A DNA stretch of 64,000 bases from Vitrella brassicaformis (Eukaryota > Sar > Vitrellaceae). The DNA lies in NCBI GenBank assembly GCA_001179505.1, contig CDMY01000878.1:14471-78470 (forward strand), given 5' to 3'. The notes beneath the pieces were generated by a model. It made no database searches. It saw only the letters and a list, made by a program, of their open reading frames with translations, and was not told where the DNA came from. Both the position numbers and the translations under genes were made by a program. The number at the start of each line of letters is the position of its first letter. Positions within the stretch are counted from its first letter, which is position 1. Below, in pieces: positions 12,301 to 23,475 of this stretch.

Positions 12301-12989
12301 GGTGATCCGCGTGCCCGTCCTGGCCTTGAAGTGCGACATGCTCGCGATCTCCCCACACACAGTCACCTCCCTCTCGAGAGCAGCGTCGTCGGCCGCACGC
12401 TCCTTGGGGGTTGACGGGCGACGGCGGCTGGGCAGCAGGGTCTTGATGGAAGACACATCCTGATTGAATCAACGAGTGAGTGAATGACCACACACACACG
12501 CCCAGCCCAGCTCACCTCTCGGTCGACGTATCTTCTTGGGAAGAAAAGCAGCAAATCCGAGATGGAGTGCACGTTTGCCTCAGCCAGCACCATCTGTCGC
12601 TTGCTCGAGATGCCTTTCAACCGCGTGACGGAGATGCGGCTCAGATCTCGCAGCGAGACGCCCTCGTTGCTCTGCAGCAGCACCTTACGCGCCTCGGCCA
12701 GCGGCAGCCACTCCAACCTAACACCATCGAACGGCCTCCTACCACCACCACCTTCAGTCGTATCGACGCGCGGCCGCGATGCCACTGGCCGGGCGGGCGG
12801 CTCCTTGAGTGCAGCACTCAGCCTCGGTTGCAGTGCATCACGGTGAGATAAGTGCCGCCTTCGCTGCCTATTGTCGTGTGGATGAGGTCCGTGCCGTCCT
12901 CGCAGAGCCACTAGTGATGTGAAGGCCAGCTGGTGGGCGGCAGACAGGACGACCATCGATGTGAAGCAGACCACGACGAGCAGAAGCAT
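9392..12989 (-). CDS. RecG: RecG-type ATP-dependent DNA helicase, probably organelle-targeted
   Basis: Thirteen exons sum to 2,628 nt (875 residues): 12989-12516, 12459-12190, 12118-11776, 11693-11586, 11477-11293, 11218-11097, 11004-10914, 10823-10726, 10645-10485, 10399-10254, 10177-10053, 9990-9792 and 9697-9392. RecG unwinds branched DNA and regresses stalled forks. In order: a helix-hairpin-like start ([15 protein letters not shown]), an OB-fold wedge ([20 protein letters not shown]), Walker A ([15 protein letters not shown]), DEQH box (LVVVDEQHR), motif III ([11 protein letters not shown]), motif V ([15 protein letters not shown]), motif VI (QLRGRVGRS), and the RecG-specific tail ([22 protein letters not shown]). 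The protein starts with [20 protein letters not shown] followed by a basic Arg/His-rich stretch without acids. This looks like a signal peptide plus transit peptide, as expected for a complex-plastid protein. Bacterial and plant organelle RecG are of similar length once the leader is removed. Confidence 0.9.
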
Positions 12990-13270
12990 GCTACGCTCCC
13001 TGCAGGAGAGATCTACATGTGATCTGCAGGATCAGACCTGCACGCTTTGCCAGGATGTGTCTGAAGCGACAATAAGCAGCTTGCACAGCCGGAAAGAGAC
13101 AAACGGCGCGAGGCAGAACGAATGAACGAACGATGAATGGGATCGCTTGACAGATCGCGGCCGATGTCCGAAAGGAAGAACAACGAAGAGGAGTTTGCCG
13201 GCATGAGGTCTTATCGCATTGAATGATGCCATATGAAGCGCATTGGTGAAAATGCGGCAGCAAATCTCTG
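12990..13270. promoter_or_regulatory. Short divergent promoter region between RecG and the RAP gene
   Basis: 281 bp separates two start codons pointing away from each other. Both genes encode proteins with hydrophobic plus basic leaders. No TATA box or recognised operator is seen; transcription start sites cannot be placed from sequence alone. Confidence 0.5.
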
Positions 13271-16200
13271 ATGCCTCACGCCTCGACTTCGATGCCCTCC
13301 CTTTCGCCCTCGTTCAGCCTCCCACATCTCTGCCTCATCACCGCACTGCTACTGCTCATCCAACTCGCTCACTCTATGATGCAACGAAGCAAGGCCATCG
13401 ACCCTTCCGCCTCTTTCATCGCACCCAGGCGCCATGCAGCGACAGATCCCACCACTATCACGCCTCTCGCCCGACGCAGGATGGTTCGTCGTCGCAGAGG
13501 GTCAGGATGCACTACCCAGATGGCGGCCAACCGTGCCCCTTCCACTGCTCGGCGAGGCGGCCGCCCCAAGAAGGCCGCAGTCCCCACTCTTATGGGGAGC
13601 GACCAAAGAAGCGTCAAGGACCGCATTCGGCAGGCGAGAGATCCCGAGGACGTCCTGCTCGCACTGCAGCAGCCCGGCTCACGCCTCGACGCCTGGACGT
13701 GCAGCTATGCGATGATTGTACTGACCAAGGTGACGCAGCCACGTCGACGCGCGTGGCTTCGAGCGCAGCCCTTTTTCATGAGGATGGTGGAGCAGATCGT
13801 CAGCAGCCCCGACGGGCTGGACGGCCGGTCTCTGGCAACCTGCCTCTGGTCACTCACCAAGCTGGATGTGCCGCTGTCGGACCAGGACCTGCGTCGCTAT
13901 GGGGAGGCGATTGCCGTGTCGGCGCCTCGGCTGACGCCCTCGGATGTGGGCTTCCTGTGGTGGGCGATAGGGGAGAGGGGCATGACGGACAGACGGATGC
14001 TGAATGTCGTGATGGACCGGTCGGTGCGGGTATTCGGGCGGCTGGGGGAGCAGGGCAAGGCCGTCATGATTGCCGCACTGGCCAAGCTGGCGGCTGTGGA
14101 TGGCCAGCTGCCCACTGACCTGAGGCTAGCCGATGAGTTTTTGCCCGTAAGTGAAGTGAGGGCATCAGTCAGGACGAAAGCAACGAACCAGCCGCCTTCA
14201 TCGCATCGGGCTGTCGGTTGTCTTTCTCTGTCAGATGTTTGCGTCTTCCCTGATGGAGTTCCTTCAGCAGCCTCCGACCAGGAACACGGCTGCGTACCTG
14301 GCCCACTCGCTCGAGAGCCTCTCCAAGCTCCACCACCCCTCCATGCCCCTCCTCACAGCCGCTGCCACCGCCATCAGTGGCCAGCACACGGACCTAGCTC
14401 AATGGTCCAAGCCGCAACTCTTCATGTTTCTGACGGGCTTCCGCAAGATGGTGGAGACGCTCGAGGGTGGCAGGACAGACGCCCGGCCACCCGAGGCGAT
14501 TGAGGGCATGATGGTGGCGCTGACGGCGGGGCTGGAGGCCCACCTGTCGACTGTGCTGCCGCAGGGGCTCGACGCCATGATCACTACTGTGTGGTACCTT
14601 TCACACGGCGGGCCCTATAGTGATTACTACCGGCAGCACCACCCCCTTGACGCCTCATCTCCCAGGAGCAGCAGCAGCAGCAGCCACGTCAGCCGATCGC
14701 TGCTGAGGTTCTTTCAGGAGGCAGAGAGGGAGCTCTGCGCCCGGCTGTCGTCACCCGGGGCGACGGATGGCCTCCGTAAGGTCGATCTCTCGGGCACCAT
14801 TGCGGCGTTGCGCGCGAGGGGCGGTGCTGGTGACGGACGGGCCAAGCTGGCGCAGATGCTGGAGGACCTCCACAACCCCTATCGGCAGGCCAACATGGAA
14901 TTCAGGGTTCGTCTCAACGCTGGCTTCGACTCGCCCAAGCAGCTGCTCCACGCCTGTGAGAGCTTCTCTGTCGACCCAACAGCAGCAGCGGACGAGCGGC
15001 CCGACGGCCCCTTCTTTGCATACGTCTCCGATCGGCTGCCTGAGTCGCTCAGGGGGCGTCTGGTCAACCACACCACTGACACCACTGGCAGCATGATTGC
15101 TCACCTGGACGGCTTCAACATCGCAGCGGTCCTCAACCTGCTGGGCAAGCATGCTCCAGAGGACCCTGCTCATTCCCCGGATGCCCTGCACAGCGACCCT
15201 CGCTTCCTGGATCTCGTCATGCTCGCTGTCGACAAGCTGAGGTACAGCAGCACCATTGCCATGGCATCCGCCATCTGGGGGCTCACCAAGGCCGGGTGGT
15301 GGGACGCACTCAGCACCCGCACTCGGCTCGACAACGACGAGCCGCCAGCCGAGAACAAGACGACCACAGCCACGGCGGGTGGTGTGCTTGAGGACGATCA
15401 AGGGCTGCTGGTCTTCCCTCGTGTGTTGGCGAATGGCGTCCGCAAGGAGGGGAGAGAGGCTGCTGAAAGACGACAGGCCATGGGCGAGCTGCAGGGGCTG
15501 TCTTATGGCTACCTGCTGGAGGACTGCATATCGATGGCAAGTCGGGAGGAGCGACCCAACGCACAGGCTGTGGCCAACGTCGTGTGGGCTATGGGGAGGG
15601 TGGGCGTCGTCAATGAGACCCTGCTGGAGGCCATCACTGGTCTGGTGAACGTCACGCTTGCCGACCAGACTCCCCAGGGTGTGGCCAACATCCTCTTCGG
15701 CCTCGGGGCCCTGAACTGGCGGAGAGCGCCGGAGCTTGTCGATCGCCTGCTGGACCGCTTCACCTCGTTCGATTCCCAGTCGATCTCAGCACAGGGGCTT
15801 GCCAACGTCATGTGGGCGATCGCACGGCTGGAGTGGAAAGACCCGCTGATCCTCAAGGTGAGAAGACGCGCCATGCCATGCTAACCCATGTGTTTCCATC
15901 GATTTGCCTTTCGTGTGTGGACTGGACTGGGCAGCGGCTGTCTCCCCTGATTGCCGAGTGTCTTCATCGCAATGCGTTTGGCCCACGAGGGCTCGACCAG
16001 GTCTTCTGGGCGGCAGGGGCGCTGAGGTGGAACCCACCAGGGCTGCTGGATGCCCTCAGCGAAGCCCTCCTCTCCCTCGATGTGCCCCGTCGGATGCCTC
16101 TGTCCATGGCGCGGTCGCTGCTGTGGGCGATGGGCCAGCTGGGGTACCGCCATGAGGACTTACTTGCCGCCATCGAGGCCAGGATTCTCGACCTCATCAC

Positions 16201-19200
16201 GACGGCCACCACTGATGTACGAGTGGGTGGCGGGGCGGGGCGGGAAGAAAGAAGGGGGAGGTCATGTATCTTTTGTGGTCGATGGATCTGTGTGTGACTT
16301 GTCTGTCTGTCTGTCTGTCTGTGTGCAGGCGTGCACAGTGATCCTGATGGCGATGGGGGATCTCCAGTGGGCCCCCGCAGCCCTCCTGGACGCCGTCACT
16401 CTCAGACTGCTGTTCCTGTTCGAGTCGCTGCCCGCGAGTGCATCCATTCGGCACATCAACATGATCCTCAGAAGCCTCCGATCGCTCGGTCTGTCAGACC
16501 ACCCCCTCCTCCACGCGGCCGTCCTGCAGCTGGCCGACACCTTCCAACGGCTGCTCACCCGCCCCGCCCCCTCACCCAAGGCGCTTTCTGCTGCTGCTGT
16601 AGCCGATGGTGAGAGCGATGTTGAGAATGAGGGTCGTCAATGGTCGTGGGACCTCGTTGGTGAGGAGCTGGGTAACGAGGAGGCCGCGGGGGTCTACTCT
16701 GCGACGCTTGCCAACCCTCTGGTGGAGATGGCCAGTCTGCCGCCGCTGCCCGAGGCGGTGGAGAGACCTCTGCTGGAGAATCTCGCTGACGTGAGAGCAG
16801 AGACGAGAAGAGAAGACATAGCGGGGGATGGCTGGATGAAATCAGGTGTGTGTATCTGTGTGTAGTTTGTGGCGTCGCGTCTGCCGTTGTTGGACGAGGC
16901 GAGTCTGACTCAGGCGCTGCGGCTGTTCACTGCGCGGGGTCGCGTGATGCAGATACTGCAGCGGCTCATCACGGCAGCAGAGCACCTGAGAAACCTCGCA
17001 ACCGACCACCCAGTCCTCGAAGCACCTGCCCGAAGGGTACGATTGTCGGGCCTTGGTGGAACTGCTCCCTCCCATGTGATTGATGCGATGCGCTGTCTCT
17101 CTGCTGTCCTCCAGGCCGCTCGGCTGGTGCTTTGGGCATTCGCGTCGATGCCGGTGGTCCCCCGTGACGCCATCGCGCCGTTCCTCAGCTCGGCGGTGTC
17201 TCATCTTGACAATGACAGCGGCCCGTCGCTCGTGAGACTCTTTTGGACACTCGCCAGGCTATATGTGCAGCTGCAGCCGCTGCAGTACGCTCACACGCAC
17301 ACAGACCGACCGACAAGTAGGCAGCAATGTTCATGTGTGTGCATGGAATGGACGTCTGCAGGGCGGACAGCCACCAGACGCTGCGGTCGCCCATCGACAT
17401 GCCCTCCCCCATCGAGATGGCCGACGCAATCCGCGTCTTCCACCAGCTACTCAAGCCACGACAAGGCCATGTCGACGGTGCGCCAGACCGCGTCCAGGAG
17501 CTGCAGCTGAGGGACATCGCAGTGCTGGTGGAGACGTGCGACCTCCTCACAGCCACACGGACCTTCCCTCCCAATCGAGTCCTCCTGGACAAGGTCGTCG
17601 CGCGCCTGCGGACCTGCTGTGTGGCCATGGCCACCACCCGGACACACACGCCAGTGTGCAGCGCGGACTCCCGCAACCAGCGGCTGGTCGACCTGGTGCA
17701 GATCGCCAGCCGCTCGCACAAGGTCTTCGGACATGTGCCGGAAGAGCTCATCGCCGCCCTGGCCACCGAGACGCTCTCATGCAGCAGCAGGTGGGGAGCC
17801 GAGGGCAGCCCGACTGACCGCGACGGCCGATGGAGGTCCGTCGCCATCCGTGTGCTGTCGGAGCTGTGTCTGATTTGTCGCGAGCGGCAGCTGGACGAGC
17901 AGGCGCCTCCCACTGTGGACGAGCGGAGCCATGGCAGCGCCACCAGGGAGGAAGAGGACGCCGACCGGCTGTGGGAGACTGTGCACAGGGGTCTGGCGGC
18001 TGTCGACAGCGAGGCCGCGGCTCACATGGAGAGGGACAGGGAGGAGGGGGATGGGACCGGGAGCCGCCCATGGCTGGACCGCTTGCTGGACTGCGTCATT
18101 GCAACGCTGCTGGAGGGTCTAGTGCGATCGGATCTGTCGACGATGCGGCCGAAGGAAGTGTCGTCTCTCGGCTTCGCCGTCACCCTCTTGCACGAGGCCT
18201 ATCCCCCTGCAGATGGTGTGGCGCCGCAGTGGGTGCCCTTCCCCTCCCTCGAGCCGCATTGGAGCCGCTTCTACGCCGCCGTGCTGGATCGGCTGCTGTG
18301 CACGGTGGCGTACCAGCCGGAAGAGCTCGACCACCTGTCTTTGGCGAGTCTGGTGTGGTCGATCGGGCACCTCCCTGGCGTGACGGATGGGACGTGGGAG
18401 ACGGCGTTGAAGCGGTCGGTGCTGTCAGAGAGCCCGATGCGGATGGGCATGGTGCTGACGCGCTACATCGGCATGGACGGCAGGCGATACCGAAGAGAAA
18501 GATGGGGTCAGTCAGTGGTCGAACCGAACCGCACGCAGAGAGAGAGAGAGAGAGAGGCCGTCACATTCTCTCTCTCTGTTTGTCTCTGGGCGTGTGTCTG
18601 ACAGCCCTTGGGGTCCGGTACTTCACGGGTGCCGGTGTGGAGTCCTTCCCGCGGCTGCAGGTGGACAGGAGATCGCGCATCTTCCTCGACCACGTGGTGG
18701 ACCGCCTGTGTGAGCTATCACGGTGGGCCAGCGAACGGGACTCTGACGCAAGTGGTGTGGGTTGTGGGAGTGGTGGCGGGGATTCCATTGTGGGGATGGA
18801 CCCGAACACGGGAGTGTCGGGGGCCTTCAGAGTGCTCATCAGGCAGACGACCCTCCCCTACCACTACGCAACGGTCGGTGCAGTACCCCTCCATCTTCAC
18901 TTTACACACATGTTATGCATGGTCATTTTGGCCTCCCTCTCTCTCTCTTTGTTGTGCTCCATCCATCCATCCATCAGGTGTTTTGTGATTCTCTGCTCCG
19001 CAAGGCGTACCTCGACCTGGTTGTCGACCCAATGTCGTCCAGCGCCGAGACGGCCATCCCTGCCGTACCCATCGACGCAGACTCGCCTGCCCCCACCCAA
19101 CCCCAATCTCTTTCGACCACGCCGCCCCTTCGGAGTGACGCGGGTGCATCGGCCGATGTGCCGCTGACGCTGCCCTTGGGCAGCCCGAAGGCGATGGTGG

Positions 19201-21952
19201 ATGTGGCGTACATCGTGACGGGGGTGCTGCGGAGGGCCCAGGCACACTCGATGCCCCCGGCCGTCAGAGGGACCCTGGTGCGGGTGGCCGAGGTGCTCAC
19301 CACGCCGCAGTGGGTCGACAGGTCAGTGAGAGAGCAAAAACACAAATGGGTCAAGGGAAGAGCAATGGCTGGATGTGTGTGTGTGCGTGTGAAGGCTGGA
19401 TGCTGCTGATGTGGATTGGCTGGTCAAGTCGCTCACATCCGTGGGCATCGACACCACCAACGACCGGCACCTTCCCATCTGGAAGGCACTCTGCGAGCGG
19501 GTCGCCGTCCTCGCAGACACATCCCCAGACCTCACCAGCGTCATCTACGCCTTCATCGAACTCACGAGAGCGCGGGCGTACCACCCTGCAATCGTGCAGC
19601 GGCTCGCAACTGCCCTCACGGAGCGGCGCGCTACTGCTGGTGAGGTCAGCCTGCCGGCGTCGGTTCTGTGTCGGCTGGCCCAGGCACTCGCCAAGTGTCC
19701 GACGGGCCAGGCAGAGAGGAAATGCCTTCACTTCATCGCACAGACAGCAGGTGAGTACTTACTTGGGCGAATGGCGAATGGATCGATGGCTGTTCTTCAC
19801 TATGAATGTCTGCAGCGAGTCGGTCTCTTGATCTGGATTTCGCTGCTGCGTCGATCATCGTCCGTGCGCTGGCCATCGGCCACGTGTTCCGCCCCGACTT
19901 CTTCCAGCGGATCTTCTCCCACTGCGCCGCCCTCACCAACCGCTTCAACGCCGCTGAGCCGCTGCCCAAACGATACCAGATCTCGGCTGCACGGCTGCAA
20001 CAGGTCAGCTGCCTTCCTTACACCCCACACACACAACGAACCGCTCCCTCCCTCGCTGCATGCGATGCGTCTGTGTATGGTTGTGAATGTTTCAGGCGCG
20101 TCTGGCATGGGAGATGGAGACAGGTGCGGCGGGCCAGATCGCCCCCTACGCCCTCCCATCCCTTGCTGCCCCCATGCCCCCACCCCCCCGCCCCAGGCAG
20201 CCCGCCACTGACACTGATACCACCCCACAGCAGCCTACCACTGCCCCGCCAGCATCGCCTCGGTTGGCTCTCGAGGAGGCGTGGGAGGAGCTCGAAGAGG
20301 AGACCAACGAAGAAGAGGAAGAAGAAGAAGAAGACGGCAAAACCGACGAGGGCGACGCAGACAGAGAGGGGGAGGATGGGAGCTCAACCGAAGGGGAGGA
20401 TGTTGGCGGGTGCGAGGATGTGTCGGCGTTATCTTTGTCGTCGTCACCGTATGTGGCTGCCAGTGGCGGCGGTGGCGCGAGGGCGATGGCGCGGTGGCGT
20501 GGGGCGCTGATGGAGAACACCGATGAGATCACGTCGTCAGGTCTGCATACCGACATGTCGCGCATCCTGGGGGAGGTGCTGGGCGTGCCGCATGACAACG
20601 AGGTCGTCACTCAAGACGGCATCTCCATCGACATACAACTCAAAAAGGTAAGTTATAAGTTACTAACGGCACATGTCATGTGCCTCACCGCACTTGTGGT
20701 GTGCTGCAGCCGGGTTATGAGCACTATGCGATTGAGGTCGACGGCCCGCATCACTACGTCAGAGATGTCACCACGGTAGGCACACGCTCCGTTCCCCGAT
20801 AAATAAATCTTCCTTACTGTGCCATCCATCCATCCATGCCCCCGGCTCCCCCCCCCCCNNNNNNNNNNNNNNNNNNNNNNNNNNNNNNNNNNNNNNNNNN
20901 NNNNNNNNNNNNNNNNNNNNNNNNNNNNNNNNNNNNNNNNNNNNNNNNNNNNNNNNNNNNNNNNNNNNNNNNNNNNNNNNNNNNNNNNNNNNNNNNNNNN
21001 NNNNNNNNNNNNNNNNNNNNNNNNNNNNNNNNNNNNNNNNNNNNNNNNNNNNNNNNNNNNNNNNNNNNNNNNNNNNNNNNNNNNNNNNNNNNNNNNNNNN
21101 NNNNNNNNNNNNNNNNNNNNNNNNNNNNNNNNNNNNNNNNNNNNNNNNNNNNNNNNNNCCCCCCCCTCTTAGGGTCTGTTTGTGCCACATGCGACGACGA
21201 CCTACAAACGGCGGATGCTCGAGGGCCGTGGCTGGCGCGTCGTGTCCATCCCCTTCTACGACATCATCAGAAGGCAACGGAGCCGCATCGGCTACCTCAG
21301 GAGGAAGATGCGCGAGATCGGCGTCATCAAGTCAGGCAGGAAACACCAGAAACCCCCACGACCGCCGCCCTCGCCGACTAAAGCCCCACGAGCGGCACCG
21401 GCCAACGCCTCTCTCACGACAACCGTCTCGACCGTTGTCCAAGGAAAGGCTGATGTGCTGGGCATGGTGCAGAGGGCAGGGGCAGCAAACGAGACCAGAA
21501 GCAGCGGCACACCCAGGGCGATGGCGGGCCTGCCATTGCGGCAGCAAGGGCCGTCGCTCCCCGACCAGTGGCGCCGCACTCGGCGGAAGAAGCGCGTGTT
21601 TCCCCTGCAGCTGGCCGACGGCAAGAAGGTGCGCGTGCTTGTCGACCACCAGAGGACATTCCCCTTCCCTGGCCACCAGGGGGGAGACAACTTGAAGAAG
21701 CCCTCCAAGCGCTATCCCCCACCTCCACCCCATCCGCCCCCATCCCCGGCACTCCCCAGCCAGGCACCGCCAGGAGAGAGCACTACACCGACCGAGTCGC
21801 CCTCATCAGCTGCAGCTGGCGGCAACACGAGCCCTTCCGTGTCTCAGCGGCCGCTGCAGACTGCGGCACTGGTGCAGCGGCTGGCCGAAGCACAGCAGAG
21901 GGCAGGCGGGGACGAAGACGGCGGTGAACAGACTTCCCCGTGGAGTGAGTGA
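13271..21952 (+). CDS. Large helical-repeat RAP-domain protein, probably plastid-directed
   Basis: Fourteen exons, all junctions in phase, encode about 2,427 residues: 13271-14146, 14235-15857, 15935-16216, 16329-16790, 16866-17036, 17115-17284, 17362-18506, 18605-18873, 18978-19321, 19395-19750, 19816-20003, 20096-20647, 20710-20775 and 21173-21952. RAP proteins bind organelle RNA and act in its processing or translation. The leader has a hydrophobic core (CLITALLLLIQLA) then a basic Arg-rich stretch. Much of the body is degenerate ~38-residue helical pairs with signatures such as SLATCLWSLTKLDV, AQAVANVVWAMGRVGV, GVANILFGLGALNW and GLANVMWAIARLEW, as in FASTK/OPR-like RAP proteins. A poly-Glu linker (near 20273-20400) precedes the RAP domain. 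The domain is split by the gap-containing intron: YAIEVDGPHHYV on one side, KRRMLEGRGWRVVSIPFYD on the other. Unusually, about 220 basic/Pro-rich residues follow the RAP domain. Confidence 0.88.
20859..21158. other. Assembly gap (300 N)
   Basis: Exactly 300 N, flanked on both sides by C homopolymer (about 10 C before, 8 C after). It lies inside the last intron of the RAP gene (20776-21172). The round size marks a placeholder, so the true length is unknown. Coding is not interrupted if the intron model is right. Confidence 0.97.
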
Positions 21953-22369
21953 GTGAGTGAGTTAGGATCTGGCGGGTGTCGAAGGTAGACAGACATAAGG
22001 AAGAGAGGGAATGAGACGACATTTATGGTTTTGAGATGGACACTGGCGATTGAGCATGGCGATTTTGAGATGCCACGAGGGAATGCAGCCAGGCAGGCAG
22101 TCGGCGAACTGATTGGATGGATGGATGTGGTCTGGACATGCAGTGGGCGACTCAGGAGGGAGGGGGTATCCTGTTGGATCGCATGCAGTCAGTATTTGTG
22201 GTTGTGTGCGTGTGTCGACTAACGCTCTGACAAGACACGTGTCAACTGCGTACAAGACACCCTCAGACACACTGCCTGCTCGCATCATGATGCCAGAATG
22301 CATTCGATCGCCGCATTCGGCTGCGAGCTTCAAAAGTGAGGAGAGTCCTCTTGTGGCTCTCAGCTGGAG
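21953..22369. other. Intergenic between RAP gene and NmrA-like gene
   Basis: About 420 bp, starting with a GTGA microsatellite that overlaps the RAP stop codon. No gene is recognised. It should contain the 3' UTR of the RAP gene and the promoter of the next gene. Confidence 0.5.
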
Positions 22370-23475
22370 ATGTCTTCAACTCCGCTAAAGGTGTTCATTC
22401 TGGTGCTGGTGCACTGCGGCAATGGACTATGCTTCTCATCGGCAGCGCGGCAACATCCAAGCTTCCTTGGATCTCAAGGCACTGGAATAAGCCGTCCTGG
22501 CAGACTACGAAGGCCGCATGCACCAGCACGGCCCTGTCCGGCCATCTACAGGCTTCCCTTGCTGCTTATGAGTGATGACGATGCCTCTGACTCGCCACCT
22601 GTCATTGAGCGGCTCCTTATTGTTGGCGCGAGCAAGAAGTTGGGGCTGGAGGTGGCTCGCCAAGCGCAAGAAAGATCTCTCAAACAAGATCCGCAGTTGA
22701 TCGGCTCTATCCACGTGTCTATTCAGCCCGACAGCGACTCTCCCTTTGCTGACGACGGTGCCCTCCAGATGCACCGGTGCGACGTGATGAACCCGCTGGG
22801 TGTCAAGTATCTGCTGACGGAGGTGCGGCCCGATGTGCTCATCAGCTGTGTTGGCGGCAGCTGGGACAACGCCTCCATGTTTGCCGTCCAGGACAAAGAG
22901 TCCGTTGACGAGGAGCTCAGTGTCGACTTCGCCGGCAATCGGCACCTGATCGACTGTGCGGCTGAACGGGGTGACGTGAGGCACTTTGTGCTGGTGTCGG
23001 CTGTGGGGGCGTCTGAGTCTGAAGGGTGGATTCCCAGCCAGGCCCGGGACAGCTTGAGAGTGTGGCTGATGAACAAGTCCAAGGCCGAGAGCCACTTGCG
23101 CAGAAGCGGGCTGCCCTACACCATCATAAGGCCGTGTCCGATGGACGACAGCCAGGGGGCCGACGCCCGCCACCACCACCACGCCGTCCTCACTGAAGGT
23201 ACCTACGTGCACAGGGGATACACACACAGCACAGCGCAGCCCCTCCTCTCCCCCCTCTCCCTCTGTCTCTGTGTGTCCTACCAGGCCCTGATGTGTACGG
23301 CTTGGTGTCCCGGTCCGACGTGGCGAGCAAGATTTTGGACTGCGTGGGTTCGCGGCGGGCTGTGGTGGGCAAGACTCTGTCGGTGGTCGACACGGAGCGG
23401 GTATTGCAGGCCAACCCGTACGTAAGGGCCCTCGAGGTGTGGGAGAGCGTCCCTTTCAAGGAATACGTGGTTTAG
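22370..23475 (+). CDS. NmrA-like atypical SDR (NAD(P)-binding) with leader
   Basis: Two exons, 22370-23198 and 23285-23475, encode about 339 residues. After a ~65-residue leader the protein is a Rossmann fold of the atypical SDR/NmrA type. It shows a dinucleotide-binding loop (RLLIVGASKKLGLEVARQAQ), a strand-turn VLISCVGG, DFAGNRHLIDCAAERGDVRH, FVLVSAVGAS, and YTIIRPCPMDD in the position of the usual YTILRPG motif. The canonical active-site Tyr-x3-Lys is not evident (MNKSKAESHLR lies there), as in other NmrA/TIC62/HCF173-type members that sense or bind NAD(P) rather than catalyse. The leader MSSTPLKVFILVLVHCGNGL then SSAARQHPSFLGS fits a signal peptide plus transit peptide, so a plastid location is plausible but inferred. 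The internal Met at 22568 could be an alternative start without the leader. Confidence 0.78.

Noticed and set aside
16297-16328. GTCT/CATC runs before splice acceptors as a dedicated splicing signal
   Set aside because: The same tetramers occur in both orientations relative to genes and in intergenic DNA, so they look like general microsatellites.
17830-19167. 445-codon alternative frame on the + strand
   Set aside because: It overlaps exons 7-9 of the RAP gene in another frame and shows Gly/Arg-rich shadow composition. The in-phase exon model uses only its 18605-18873 part.
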